64,000 nucleotides of DNA, taken from positions 62,001-126,000 of the forward strand of contig NZ_WNKX01000008.1 in assembly GCF_009720745.1 (NCBI RefSeq), read 5' to 3'. Made by a program: the position numbers and the translations under genes. The notes under the pieces are model-generated. The model made no database searches and was not told where the DNA came from. It saw only the letters and a list, made by a program, of their open reading frames with translations. Shown piece after piece: positions 15,901 through 24,628 of the stretch; positions within the stretch are counted from its first letter, which is position 1; each line of letters opens with the position of its first letter. This stretch comes from Massilia eburnea. Lineage in GTDB: Bacteria; Pseudomonadota; Gammaproteobacteria; Burkholderiales; Burkholderiaceae_D.

Positions 15901-17262
15901 TTCAGCGTGGGCGGTCTGGAGCAATTCCAGGAAGTTGGGGAAGGTTACCTCCAGACGCTTGCGCGGGTCGCGTCAAACTACGCGAACCTGGATTCCGTCT
16001 TGGCGTCGATTGGCGCGACTTTTGGGTCCGTGGGGATGGAAAGCCTGGTAGCACGTGAGCGATTCCTGCAGCTCACTGGTGGCGTTAAGGATCTGAACGA
16101 CAAGACCAAATCGTTCGCTGAAAAGTTCCTGACTGAAGCTGAGCGCCTGGCGCCAGTACAAAAATGGGTCGATCAGCAAATGGCTGCCTTGGGTCTGGCG
16201 AACGTCACTACGATGGAGCAGTACAAGCAGACGGTCCTGAACTTGGCGAACTCCGGTGCGTTGGCGACGGAAGCGGGCGCGAAGCAATATGCCGGCCTAC
16301 TGGATCTGGCCGATGCGTTTGCAAAGACGCATGAGCAGACGAAGGTGCTGGTTCGCGATGAGAAGGACATTGCTAACGAGCGCGCGGATCTGCAATCGCA
16401 GCTGGATGACCTGACGTTGAACTCCACGCAGTTGCTTGCGCGGCAGCGTGATGCGTTAGACGCAAGCAATCGTTCGCTGTTTGATCAAGTTCAGGCGGCC
16501 AAGGCCGTTCGCGATGCCCAGGAACAGGCGAAGTCAAGTCTCGGCAGTTTCATCAGCAAGATGGAATCTTTCGCTGCCACGACGGCGGGGCTCAACAACA
16601 GTCTCGCTTTGGGTGGTCTGTCGAATCTCACGCCTGAACAGCAATATGCCGAGGCGCGGCGTCAGTTCGAAAGGACACGCCAGTTGGCTGCTGTAGGTGA
16701 CGCGAACGCGCAAGGGCAGTTGGGGGCTGTGGAGCAAGCGTTCCTTCAGCTTTCGCAAAAGATCAACGGCAGCGATGCGCAGTACTCGTCAGATCTGGCT
16801 GCGGTGATGCGCACTAACGATGAGTTTTCCCAATGGGCAAACGAATCGGTCGACGTGGCGAAAGCCAGCTTGGACGCGCTCAGCGACTCGGCGGCTAGCC
16901 TCGCCGACATCAGCGCGATGCTGAAGGAGATCGCACTGACCGGAGCTACCCAGTCAGTGCTCAATGCCCGTGCAGAAGTGCAGACGTCTGCACAAGCTTC
17001 CAGCGCTATCAACTATTCAGCCATGGGAACGAGCAACATGATTCCCCTGGTCGATGAGATCAAGGCGTTGCGCGCTTCGAATGAGGCGATGGCCGCTGAA
17101 CTGAAGGGCCTGCGCTCTGACCAGCAGAAGCAGACGGGAGATCTGATTACAGCTGGCGCCGGCGCCGCGCAGCACGCTGCAGAAACAGTGGTGGAGGGCG
17201 TCCGTCAGGCAGTGACTGATAGCGCGTACGCTCAGGCCAATTCGGTGAGGACTATTTCTTGA
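12901..17262 (+). CDS. Tail tape measure protein
   Basis: A 1,453-residue protein, the longest in the prophage, as expected for the ruler that fixes tail length. The ATG at 12901 follows CGGAGT; the frame also opens at 12874 without a ribosome binding site. The first 120 residues contain the phage-tail TMP start (LGSLVVKLALEYAEYTKGLD, then DDLTQKTGASVENLSRMQQ). Central parts are long helices, with hydrophobic glycine-rich segments near residues 660-760 that may insert into the host membrane. A Ser/Ala-rich helical C-terminus follows. It carries palindrome copy 3 in frame, read as V-Q-T-S-A. The stop overlaps the next start by four bases. Confidence 0.9.
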   Translation: MSALGSLVVKLALEYAEYTKGLDKSDQAALQFAERTQKHFDTASQAGNEFMGGLVKGAIGAVAALASVGAAMESLNHAVDRLATLDDLTQKTGASVENLSRMQQVASAFGHDFGGVDAALSKLAKGMAGVDDDSNKVNKALHALGISAKDSAGKMRDPSEVFIEASKKLATYGDSATKTRLVNDLLGKSGADLLPYMNDVSESLDKFQGFSAEAAANAAKFQDQFGMMRAKFEAFVTQIATGMLPAMNDLVEVFTESASKADGLSTTKVADWADDAAVGFARLVDVALLIPRILSAISGSFKVVWADMKLITEIGDNLSPLNVARKVAAGGDPLGDVRKAWAEHQSQLEAANQKYDDLWNKPANEYEQAMLKKLADRKAAEAGGAQDEKKGELKYQAGGGSGDDKSDYDHLNKSLQQRIALAEREIAVGKALKESEKELAALMRGRAEGTVKLTDAEFDKLKAGIATLDVDQRIIAGRQNIEALNKKLQDDSRKAVDDAIHEAERNEKLAETIGLTTAEIEAAGLARAEEQLAQRATLGLTKDEIDALERLIAAKRRSSAAASRVDEVKDAKKGLDDVNAFLDPAKAKSFGEALRNAFGAAGGEIAKLTGAMDDYGQRQAAIAKQRGNAAKAYLNGLMTEKEYQKDIAALNAAETKSRLAGYGDMAGAAAGFFGEQSKGYQVLMAVSKVFHAAELAMTMAELVPKGIAAVLNQGTGDPYTAFGRMAAMAAIVAGLGVAIGGVGGGGGGQVSAKDRQAAQGTGSVLGDSKAKSDSIAKSLDIVASNSGIELSHTSGMLDALRGIESNIAGLVNVLARNGSLSGDVTPGSKAGADSFGNSTMGVLNTGGPFGLLLDKVTGGAVGNITGKILGSIFGGKVSTLDTGLTADSASLGSVLAGGLKARQYTETKKSGGWFHSDKYSTTTAALGKEANDQFTKVITGMAGSIQEAGKLLGIDGDAFTNHLKSFVVEVGKISIKDLKPEEIQKQLEAVFSKLGDDMARFSVGGLEQFQEVGEGYLQTLARVASNYANLDSVLASIGATFGSVGMESLVARERFLQLTGGVKDLNDKTKSFAEKFLTEAERLAPVQKWVDQQMAALGLANVTTMEQYKQTVLNLANSGALATEAGAKQYAGLLDLADAFAKTHEQTKVLVRDEKDIANERADLQSQLDDLTLNSTQLLARQRDALDASNRSLFDQVQAAKAVRDAQEQAKSSLGSFISKMESFAATTAGLNNSLALGGLSNLTPEQQYAEARRQFERTRQLAAVGDANAQGQLGAVEQAFLQLSQKINGSDAQYSSDLAAVMRTNDEFSQWANESVDVAKASLDALSDSAASLADISAMLKEIALTGATQSVLNARAEVQTSAQASSAINYSAMGTSNMIPLVDEIKALRASNEAMAAELKGLRSDQQKQTGDLITAGAGAAQHAAETVVEGVRQAVTDSAYAQANSVRTIS
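16978..16993. repeat. 16-bp palindrome GTGCAGACGTCTGCAC, copy 3 (inside the tape measure gene)
   Basis: An exact copy lying in frame within the coding sequence. Its presence within a gene argues against a role only as an intergenic operator. Confidence 0.85.
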
Positions 17263-18722
17263 TCAATGATGCACAATTCTTAGCCTGGTTGGCGGACTCG
17301 GGAGCGCAGCGTGTGACGTTGTTCGAAGTCGGCGTGAAAAGCGCCGGCGTCGACATTGTGCGCTACTTGTCGACCAAGGCCTACACCGCTTCGGCCAACA
17401 CACCGTATCAGGCCGTCGTTGCCGTGGGTCTGAAGGTGACGGAATCGATATCACCCGATTCGGCAGCGAGCCTGTCGGCGGGCGATATCGAAATTCACAA
17501 TGCCGACGGTGCGCGTGACAGCTGGCTGGACGACATTTGGGTCAATCAGCCGGTGAATGCCTATGTTGGCGATGTGCGCTGGGACCGGGCGGACTTCCGC
17601 CAGGTGTTCAGCGGAGTCATTGTTGACATCGGCTGCAAGTCGCGCGATCGCCTGAGCCTTCGCCTGGTCAATAAGCTTGAACGTCTGAATACCCCGGTGA
17701 CGGATGTCAAGATTGGCGGCAATGCGACCAATCCTGATGCCCTGGTGCCGGTACTCCTGGGCGAATGTCACAACATCAGCCCGGTACAAACCAACCCGGT
17801 ATCGTTGGAATACGCCTTCGGCGATGGCTCCAATGAAGCCGTTGCTGAGGTGCGCACGGAAGGCAAGCCGCGCGGTGCCGTGACGGTGACGCCGAACACT
17901 GGCCGATTGGTATTCAACGAGGGCGTCGGCCCGGGCGTCGTTACCTGCGATGCACAAGGCGTCAAGTACAACGGCAGTTACGTAAACACGATCTCGCAAC
18001 TGGTGCAATACCTGGTGACGCAACGCGGTAAGGCGGCTACCAGGTTCACTGCGGCCGATCTCGATGCTGTGCAACTGGCCGCCTTTGATGCAGCAAATCC
18101 GCAGCCGGTCGGCCTGTACCTGACCGATCGGACGAACGTCCTTGTCGCCTGTCAGCAATTGGCGAGCAGCGTCGGTGCCCAGTTGGTTCCTTCGATGACT
18201 GGCAAGCTGCGCCTCATCCAGTTTGCCCTCCCTGCTGCTGCTACGGCGGAGATCCTTCCATCGCAGCAGCTGGACCGCAGCATCACGATCGTACGCCGCA
18301 CGGAAGTCGCCGCGTCGGTCAAGGTGGGCTACTGCCGGAATTGGACTCCGCAGGACAAGCTGCAGACGTCGCTGCCTGATGCGCACAAGACGCTCTATGC
18401 GCAGCAATGGCTGTCGGTTACAGCTGTCGACGCGGGGGTGCAAGCGACTTACAAACTTGACGCGGAGCCGGTGCAGATTGATACCTGCCTGCTGCGCAAG
18501 GTCGATGGCCAGGCTGAAGCGAACCGGCGCTTGGCGATCGTCAAGGTGCCGCGCACGACGTACCGATTCGACGCGACGCCGGCACACTTGATGCTCGAGC
18601 TTGGCCAGGCTGTGAAGCTCTTCAGTAATCGTTTTGGACTGGCTGCAGGCAAGGTTGGCCAGCTGACTTCTCGCACAGCCGACTGGGACACACTTCGTTC
18701 TACTTTGGAGGTAACCGTCTAA
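17259..18722 (+). CDS. Tail tip / baseplate hub-like protein
   Basis: A 487-residue protein that starts at TTG 17259, with GAGG about ten bases upstream, overlapping the tape measure stop. Early residues (FLAWLADSGAQRVTLFEVGV) resemble tail proteins that follow the tape measure in betaproteobacterial siphoviruses; the middle part has beta-rich segments such as YVGDVRWDRADFRQVFSGVIVDIGCKSRDRLSLRL, typical of hub domains. The C-terminal half (LDRSITIVRRTEVAASVKVGY) repeats a similar fold. By position it forms the ring between tape measure and fibres. No enzymatic motif was seen. The exact family was not recognised. Confidence 0.65.
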   Translation: MINDAQFLAWLADSGAQRVTLFEVGVKSAGVDIVRYLSTKAYTASANTPYQAVVAVGLKVTESISPDSAASLSAGDIEIHNADGARDSWLDDIWVNQPVNAYVGDVRWDRADFRQVFSGVIVDIGCKSRDRLSLRLVNKLERLNTPVTDVKIGGNATNPDALVPVLLGECHNISPVQTNPVSLEYAFGDGSNEAVAEVRTEGKPRGAVTVTPNTGRLVFNEGVGPGVVTCDAQGVKYNGSYVNTISQLVQYLVTQRGKAATRFTAADLDAVQLAAFDAANPQPVGLYLTDRTNVLVACQQLASSVGAQLVPSMTGKLRLIQFALPAAATAEILPSQQLDRSITIVRRTEVAASVKVGYCRNWTPQDKLQTSLPDAHKTLYAQQWLSVTAVDAGVQATYKLDAEPVQIDTCLLRKVDGQAEANRRLAIVKVPRTTYRFDATPAHLMLELGQAVKLFSNRFGLAAGKVGQLTSRTADWDTLRSTLEVTV

Positions 18723-20290
18723 TGGCGGCATTCGTTAACGACCGAACCGTGTTGATCATGGCCGCCAATCCGCGCTATGCGCCGCCGACGGATCGCGGAA
18801 TGTTCCTCACACCGGCATCGGCTGTATTCAAGGTGGCTTCAGACGGTCAGAGCGCATCGCCGGGGTCATGTACCTTCAAGGCGACGTTGCTGAATATGTC
18901 CGGCGCAGTTGCCTGGAGCTGCAGCGCCGGCATCACGCTAACTACGAATGGCAACGAGGTCACGGTTACCTACGCGAACTTCGCGGCAGTCTCCGGAACG
19001 GTCACCGCAACTCTTACAGTCGATGGCGTGCAGTTCACCCAAACCGCTACGTTGTCCAAGGTGGCCGATGGCGTCAATGGCACCAATGGCGCACCCGGCG
19101 CACCAGGAACCCCTGGCGCAGCGGGAGCGCGAGGCAACGTGGACATCGCAGCCATCACGACCGGAAACGTCTGGTCCGATACGGAGGCCGCTGCGGCGCT
19201 GAGCGCAGCCGGGTACGGTGCCCCAAAGTCGCGCGACATGGTCACGCTGTATAAGGCTGACCGCACGTTTAGCGTGCAGAAGATGTACAGCGGATCGGCC
19301 TGGGTCACGGTGGACTACGTCTACAACGGCAACATCTTCGTCAAGGGGTCGATCTTGCCTGAGGCTATTGACACGCGCAACCTGACTGTGAAGGATGCCG
19401 CCGGCAATGTCATTTTTGGCGCAGGGACCAATCTCGATAAGTCGCGTGTCAACGCCAATTTTGGGTCAAACCTGTTATACAACGGCGACTTCAGTCTCGT
19501 AATGGACGGGTGGACAGGGCCATCAGGTAACGGTCCTACTGTCGCCGCATCGGGGATCAACTTGGGCGGTTGGTGGCCTTCGTATAGCCAGGGCAAGCCA
19601 GGCGCCAACGTGATGTGGTCATGCCAAGGCAACACAGTCACGAATAGCTCTGTCAGTGATGGAAGTTATTACTACGAGTACATCGGCTATCAAATTCCGA
19701 TTGAGGCGGGTAAGACATACGTTGTGAGCGCCTACACTGGCGCGCACCGCTGTGTTGTGAACGTGTTCCTGTATTTCTACAACAGCGCGGATCAAGTGAT
19801 TGGCGTGACCTCTGGCGCCGGCGCAATGTCGGGTGTTTGGACCAATGCAGCGGAGGCTGGCGGCGGGACTAATCTGTCCAGTTACAAGCGCCTGTACGGT
19901 TACAACGTTGCTCCTGCTGGCACAGTCTATTGCCGTGTGATCTTGCGCAAATACGCAACGATTGCCGGCAACAGCGATTCGTACATGTTTGTCGGCAGGG
20001 TAATGTTGGAGGAAGTGCCGGCGGGAGTAACGACGCCTGGCATATGGTCGGTGGGGCAGGCGGTCGCACCGATCACAATGGGCAACGTTTCATCCTATAT
20101 CCAAGGCGCCGTCATCGGTCTTGCCCAGATCAACACGGCGAGCATTGGAAGTCTCTCGGCATTGAGCGCCACGATTGGCACGCTGCGCACGGCAAATTGG
20201 GGCGGGCGCATGGAGATCGAGAGCAACCAGCAGCGGATCTACGACGACAGCAACAACCTGGTCGTTCAAATCGGGCGACTGGATCCATAG
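18722..20290 (+). CDS. Tail tip fibre protein with collagen-like repeat and DUF1983-like end
   Basis: A 522-residue protein. An Ig-like domain (about residues 30-115, ending VDGVQFTQTATLSKVADG) is followed by a short collagen-like Gly-X-Y run around residues 118-138 (NGTNGAPGAPGTPGAAGARG). A carbohydrate-binding jelly-roll-like region lies at about 255-430 (NLLYNGDFSLVMDGW and following). The C-terminal 60 residues (YIQGAVIGLAQINTASIG, then MEIESNQQRIYDDSNN) look like the trimeric DUF1983 or gpJ C-terminal segment. It probably links the tail tip to receptor-binding fibres. GGAGG precedes the ATG, which overlaps the previous stop by one base. Confidence 0.75.
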   Translation: MAAFVNDRTVLIMAANPRYAPPTDRGMFLTPASAVFKVASDGQSASPGSCTFKATLLNMSGAVAWSCSAGITLTTNGNEVTVTYANFAAVSGTVTATLTVDGVQFTQTATLSKVADGVNGTNGAPGAPGTPGAAGARGNVDIAAITTGNVWSDTEAAAALSAAGYGAPKSRDMVTLYKADRTFSVQKMYSGSAWVTVDYVYNGNIFVKGSILPEAIDTRNLTVKDAAGNVIFGAGTNLDKSRVNANFGSNLLYNGDFSLVMDGWTGPSGNGPTVAASGINLGGWWPSYSQGKPGANVMWSCQGNTVTNSSVSDGSYYYEYIGYQIPIEAGKTYVVSAYTGAHRCVVNVFLYFYNSADQVIGVTSGAGAMSGVWTNAAEAGGGTNLSSYKRLYGYNVAPAGTVYCRVILRKYATIAGNSDSYMFVGRVMLEEVPAGVTTPGIWSVGQAVAPITMGNVSSYIQGAVIGLAQINTASIGSLSALSATIGTLRTANWGGRMEIESNQQRIYDDSNNLVVQIGRLDP

Positions 20291-20301
20291 GACTTTGACT
20301 G

Positions 20302-20598
20302 ATGGCATACGGGATCAAGACAATCAAGAACGGAAAGGCCGTGCTTACCCCCGATGGCGAGGGGGGCGTGTTCATTGAGCTGGTGACGTTCAATGCCAAT
20401 TATTTTCGGCGTACTTTCACGGACCTTGGGGCGATGAATCTTTTCTACATTGTGACGCGTGGGGGATATCACACGATCACTACGGGGCGGGATGCGAGTG
20501 GCTACCCCTATATCGAAGCGCAAGGCTATCCGACGCCGACGTGGGGCGGTTGGCCCGCCGGCAGCTTTGATACGGTCGTGGGGGTGTTTGCGCGATGA
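20302..20598 (+). CDS. Small tail-fibre-associated protein, unknown function
   Basis: A 98-residue protein with many aromatic residues (FIELVTFNANYFRRTF, GGYHTITTGRD), no signal peptide and no membrane segment. It lies between the tail tip fibre gene and a 255-residue gene of similar style, and its stop overlaps the next start (ATGA at 20595). I take the pair to be parts of the receptor-binding apparatus that vary between related phages. The beginning MAYGIKTIKNGKAVLTPDG is reminiscent of short fibre-tip proteins in other siphoviruses, but no family was recognised. Confidence 0.5.
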   Translation: MAYGIKTIKNGKAVLTPDGEGGVFIELVTFNANYFRRTFTDLGAMNLFYIVTRGGYHTITTGRDASGYPYIEAQGYPTPTWGGWPAGSFDTVVGVFAR

Positions 20599-21362
20599 GC
20601 GATTTTGGAGTCCGGATCAACACGGCCGCCGGCTACTGCCAGATCGATGCCAAGCATATCGTCCCGCAGTTGGTTGGTCGTTTCGATATGGCGAATTACT
20701 CCTATGGGGATATGACAGACGCGAATGGTGCTCAGCCTGGCTGGGTCATGCGCTCATACAGTTTTCAATTGCCGGCGTCCATTGCGTCCAGGCCGGTCAT
20801 GGTGTTTTTCTCGCTTCCGGCCAATGGGCAGGATGTCTACACCGATGGATTCAATGTGATGTATAAGCCTGGTGCCACATTCTCGGCGCCAGTGCTGTAC
20901 GTGTTCGCTCTGGATTACGTGACAAGGTCCGGCGCATCCTGGGGCATCAGGGTAATGCGATCGAACGGAAGCGTGACTTACGACAGCGGGAACGGTCACC
21001 TCAATCTCTGGTACATCTATAGCGCCCTCAATATCAGCGTCGACTATGACGACGTTGCGCACGCGAGCAAGTCGATCGTCACCAATATCAGCGTGCCCGC
21101 CAAAGGAATGCCCGCCACACCGGCAATCTGCCCGCAAGCATTTACAAGATTCACCTCATGGGGGCGCCGGCTTCAAAACAGCGGCGAGGACACATGCCGT
21201 TTGTTCTACCGCTTTTATGGGGGAGCACTGCAGGCGGTCATGTTGCGCACGGAGTACCAAATCACCAATGAGGCGCCGCCAGACACTAGCTACTCCAATT
21301 TCTACATCTCGAAATCGAACAGCTTCACCATTTTTGTTGCCGACCGCTACATTTACGATTGA
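20595..21362 (+). CDS. Putative tail fibre protein, unknown family
   Basis: A 255-residue protein coupled to the preceding small gene by ATGA. It is rich in Tyr, Ser, Asn and Val (PVMVFFSLPANGQDVYTDG, YVFALDYVTRSGASWGIRVM) and looks beta-structured, as fibre or tip proteins do. The start MSDFGVRINTAAGYCQIDAK resembles short phage tail proteins that begin with this motif and are followed by a variable part. There is no catalytic motif. Position between two tail tip genes supports a virion role, probably host recognition. Without homologues at hand this stays an inference. Confidence 0.52.
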   Translation: MSDFGVRINTAAGYCQIDAKHIVPQLVGRFDMANYSYGDMTDANGAQPGWVMRSYSFQLPASIASRPVMVFFSLPANGQDVYTDGFNVMYKPGATFSAPVLYVFALDYVTRSGASWGIRVMRSNGSVTYDSGNGHLNLWYIYSALNISVDYDDVAHASKSIVTNISVPAKGMPATPAICPQAFTRFTSWGRRLQNSGEDTCRLFYRFYGGALQAVMLRTEYQITNEAPPDTSYSNFYISKSNSFTIFVADRYIYD

Positions 21363-21371
21363 AAGGGGCTC

Positions 21372-22031
21372 ATGCCAGTTCTCAAGGAAATTCAGGCGCC
21401 GAACGGCGTCATCGTCACGTACCACATTTTGAGCAACGGCAGCATCGACGTTCAGCTGGGCACGATCAGGCTGCACGTCCGCAGCTATCCGAATGAAGAG
21501 GCATGTTTGCAGGGGAAGCCGCACGCCTGCGCATTCAGCGAATTGTCGTTTCCCATTAGTGCGATCGCATTGTCCGAGGAAGGTCTCGTCGCGGCGTTTG
21601 AGCGTGCGCTTGTCGGTCAGGAGGGCGCTACAACTCCGAACCTGTTCTATGGCGGCGTCCTGGTCGCTGATCGCAGCGGTACGCTGCAGGCGGCGAAGGA
21701 CAGGGCATGGTCGGCGATTAAGGCCGCTCGCGCTGTCGCCGAGCAGGGCAACTTCACCTACGATGGCGGCAGCTATCAGGCGGACATCACGCGCATCAAC
21801 GGCGCCGTCCAGCTGGCGGTGCTGGCCAAGGCCAATAATGTGGCGCACACCGAAACCTGGACATTGACCGACAATTCGACGCGCCAGCTTGACGCTGACC
21901 AGCTGATTGCCCTCGGCTTGGCGTTGGGGCAGTTCATTTCGGGCGTATACGCCATCGGGCGCGCCCTGCGCGTGCAGATCAACCAGGCTGAAACGATTGA
22001 GGCCGTGAATGCGATCGGATGGCCAGCATGA
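21372..22031 (+). CDS. Tail fibre-associated protein with DUF4376 domain
   Basis: A 219-residue protein. The C-terminal half from about residue 108 (AKDRAWSAIKAARAVAEQG, FTYDGGSYQADITRINGAVQ, then WTLTDNSTRQLDADQLIALG) matches DUF4376, a helical domain found at the end of phage tail fibre or tip proteins. The N-terminal half is a small beta domain (VIVTYHILSNGSIDVQLG) that may attach to the preceding fibre. AAGGGG precedes the ATG. The stop overlaps the start of the next fibre gene by four bases, so all tail tip genes form one coupled operon. Confidence 0.7.
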   Translation: MPVLKEIQAPNGVIVTYHILSNGSIDVQLGTIRLHVRSYPNEEACLQGKPHACAFSELSFPISAIALSEEGLVAAFERALVGQEGATTPNLFYGGVLVADRSGTLQAAKDRAWSAIKAARAVAEQGNFTYDGGSYQADITRINGAVQLAVLAKANNVAHTETWTLTDNSTRQLDADQLIALGLALGQFISGVYAIGRALRVQINQAETIEAVNAIGWPA

Positions 22032-24094
22032 GCAATATGCGTATCGTCTACGACAATGCGGTAAGCCGCGCCGTGCTGGCAGCGTCAAGCACCGCGGGCG
22101 TGCTGGCAGTGGGGAATCTGCAGGCTGACGACAAGGCGAGCGTATGGCGTGCGACTGGCAAGGCGGCCAGGCTGACTGCCACCTGGGCCAATGCGGAAAG
22201 TATCGGCGCGGTCGCGCTGCCGTTCTGCAACCTGTCGCCGAGCGCCACCATGCGCGTGCGCGTCTCGAAGGAGGCGAGCGCCACCAATCTGCTTAGCTAT
22301 CCCTCGAATTTCGATCGGTCGCCGTGGGGTGTGGGCAATGCTGCAATTATCCAGAACGCCGCCTTGGCGCCTGATGGCACGATGACGGCGGACGCGATGA
22401 CTCGGATTGCAGTTGGCAACCATTACATGTACCAGAATACCGCCGCACCGGCAGCTGGTAACCCGTTTACCGCGTCGGTCTGGTTGAAGTCCGGGACCTA
22501 TACCGGTGGCGTGAGGGTCTGGCTGAAAGATGGCGCCAGCGTGACCTTGGTCTCCAATCTTGTCCAGCTTACCGCGAATTGGACGCGCTTTACCTGCAGC
22601 GGGACTTACCCCGCGAACGCAACAGGCAACGTCGCCTTGTATATCGATCCGTCGGACGATGTAGGCGTCGCGGGCGATCAATTCTATTTGTGGGGCGCCC
22701 AGGTTGAGAGCGGGCTTACGGCGACTTCTTTAGTGCCTGATGCGACTGCTTTCACATCCAGGGCATCGGTTAAGTGGGTGTTCGACGCAACTGGCGTGAT
22801 GAACCAGGTGGCGGCCAATGTTGCTGCATTTGACTTTGATCCGGTTAGCCTGGTCAGTAGGGGGCTCTCTCTAGAGGCCGCTGCAACGAACGGCATCCGA
22901 AACAATACGATGGTTGGCGCTGTGGCGGGAACGCCTGGCACGAAGCCGACAAACTGGTTTACTTCATTGGCTGCTGGTCTCTCGGTAACGGTAGTTGGAA
23001 CTGGTGCTGAATCTGGTATCGACTATATTGACTTCCGGTTGTTTGGAACGCCCACGACCTCATCAAGTGGCATTGGGCTTGAACAATGGAACGGCGTTGC
23101 AGCTGCACCTGGTCAGTCGTGGACGGCCTCTGCATTCGTTCGTCGCGTAGCGGGGGCGGAGACGGGCATAACGTCTATCTATTGCACTTTCTATGGCTTT
23201 ACATCAGGCGGGGCTGGATCAACGGACAATTTTATTGGGCCTAACTTGTTGGGGAAGCTGTCGGGAGCGAGCCTTGCTCCTTTGCGGACAGCGGTCGTTG
23301 GAACGCTTGCGGACGCGTCAACAGCGTATGTCGTTCCGCAAATTTCTCTAAACCATGCAACCGGTGTTCCGATCGACATCACGTTGCGTATCGGCTTGCC
23401 GCAATTGGAGCAAGGCCGGGCGCCGTCGTCGCCGATCAAGACCTCCGGCGCTGCGGTGACGCGCGCTGCGGACATTGCTGTTAGCCCGCCTGGCATTAGG
23501 CCCGCAGGCTATATAGATACGTGGCAAAGCTATGACTACGACAGTGGCTACGTCGCAGCCTGTCCTGCACCTGCGATCAGTCTACGTGGTTGGACTGCTA
23601 CACAAGCTGCGAGTGCCTATGGGTACGGTGGCGGGGCGTATGCCAGGCATTGGATGACGGCGACGCAGCTGGCCCTTGGTCTGGCCGTTGACATCGCGGA
23701 TCCAAATAATCTGCAGGGCTACATCGAGGCAGCGTGCTTTGTGGCTGGGGCATATTGGTCGCCGAAGTACAACGCTGCGGAGGCTACGTTCACCAATGTT
23801 GATACGACGGAGCTTTATCGGAATGATGCGGGAGGACAGATGGCTGCTGCTGGCTACACGTACCGCAAGCTGCCAATTAGCTTGGATCTGATGCCTGCAG
23901 CCGATCGTGCGGCGTTTGTGAACGTCGTTCGAAATAGTCGAGCCTATCCGATCCTGGTCAGCCTATACCCTCAGGTATCTGACCTGGCCATCGAGCGAGA
24001 CAACATGATCTATGGCCGACGTGCCAAAGATTCTGACGTAGCTACCCAGTACGCGGTGGCGTATGCAACCACAATCGAAATTGAGGAGATTTGA
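22028..24094 (+). CDS. Large tail fibre protein with two carbohydrate-binding-like modules
   Basis: A 688-residue protein when started at ATG 22028, which overlaps the previous stop as ATGA; another ATG at 22019 is possible. Two related jelly-roll-like segments are visible: one around residues 80-245 (FTASVWLKSGTYTGG through FYLWGAQVESGLTATSLVPD) and one around 285-475 (WTASAFVRRVAGAETG through LRIGLPQLEQG). Both end with a strand of the type GxPQxExG and a linker containing TRAAD or its like, common in phage fibres that bind surface polysaccharide. The last 190 residues form a separate beta-rich domain. The probable role is host recognition. Confidence 0.65.
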   Translation: MSNMRIVYDNAVSRAVLAASSTAGVLAVGNLQADDKASVWRATGKAARLTATWANAESIGAVALPFCNLSPSATMRVRVSKEASATNLLSYPSNFDRSPWGVGNAAIIQNAALAPDGTMTADAMTRIAVGNHYMYQNTAAPAAGNPFTASVWLKSGTYTGGVRVWLKDGASVTLVSNLVQLTANWTRFTCSGTYPANATGNVALYIDPSDDVGVAGDQFYLWGAQVESGLTATSLVPDATAFTSRASVKWVFDATGVMNQVAANVAAFDFDPVSLVSRGLSLEAAATNGIRNNTMVGAVAGTPGTKPTNWFTSLAAGLSVTVVGTGAESGIDYIDFRLFGTPTTSSSGIGLEQWNGVAAAPGQSWTASAFVRRVAGAETGITSIYCTFYGFTSGGAGSTDNFIGPNLLGKLSGASLAPLRTAVVGTLADASTAYVVPQISLNHATGVPIDITLRIGLPQLEQGRAPSSPIKTSGAAVTRAADIAVSPPGIRPAGYIDTWQSYDYDSGYVAACPAPAISLRGWTATQAASAYGYGGGAYARHWMTATQLALGLAVDIADPNNLQGYIEAACFVAGAYWSPKYNAAEATFTNVDTTELYRNDAGGQMAAAGYTYRKLPISLDLMPAADRAAFVNVVRNSRAYPILVSLYPQVSDLAIERDNMIYGRRAKDSDVATQYAVAYATTIEIEEI

Positions 24095-24594
24095 TGAAGA
24101 ATCCTATTCCGCTCGCGGGTGAGGGCGGTTACGTCACTGTTCGACTGACCAGCCGCTGGCCCTATAACCCGGTGAGCCTGGCTGTTGGCGTGCTGTCTGG
24201 TTCCCGCCAGTTCAGCCACGCGATCACGATCATCGGCAACAGGGCGTACGAGGCCTCGATGACGCATGGTTGCCGTGCAGGCAGTATCGACGCGTTGATG
24301 GGCGGTATCGTCCTCTATCGCGACATGCCGGTATGGGTCCCGGATCTCCACGCAGCGATCAAATTCGCCGAGGACCAGGTGGGGAAGGGGTACGACTGGC
24401 TTGGCGCGATCGGGATCCCGTTCACCTATTCCGAGGCTTGGTCAGACGACAGCTGCTGGTGGTGCTCCGACCTCGCGTTCGCCATTGTGCTGGCCGGCGG
24501 CACGCGCCTGTTTGATCCGGCAGTTATGAAGCGCGTCCGCCCGATTGATCTGCACATGTGCGACTACCCCAAAGCGGCGCTCACCTACGCGTGA
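24094..24594 (+). CDS. Permuted NlpC/P60-like (papain-fold) hydrolase
   Basis: A 166-residue protein. The ATG at 24094 follows GAGGAG; the TTG at 24091 is inside the previous stop. Two segments suggest a circularly permuted NlpC/P60 or YiiX-like fold: QFSHAITIIGNRAYEA near residue 48, with His, and GYDWLGAIGIPF followed by DDSCWWCSDLAFAIVL near residues 108-135, with the candidate nucleophile Cys before SDL. Such enzymes cut peptide or amide bonds. It lies between the fibre gene and the lysis cassette. It could help the tail penetrate peptidoglycan, act in lysis, or be cargo; the usual tail NlpC/P60 is encoded before the tip gene, so the place is unusual. Confidence 0.6.
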   Translation: MKNPIPLAGEGGYVTVRLTSRWPYNPVSLAVGVLSGSRQFSHAITIIGNRAYEASMTHGCRAGSIDALMGGIVLYRDMPVWVPDLHAAIKFAEDQVGKGYDWLGAIGIPFTYSEAWSDDSCWWCSDLAFAIVLAGGTRLFDPAVMKRVRPIDLHMCDYPKAALTYA

Positions 24595-24628
24595 CCCGAA
24601 TAACCCTCAACAACGTTCCAGAACTTCT

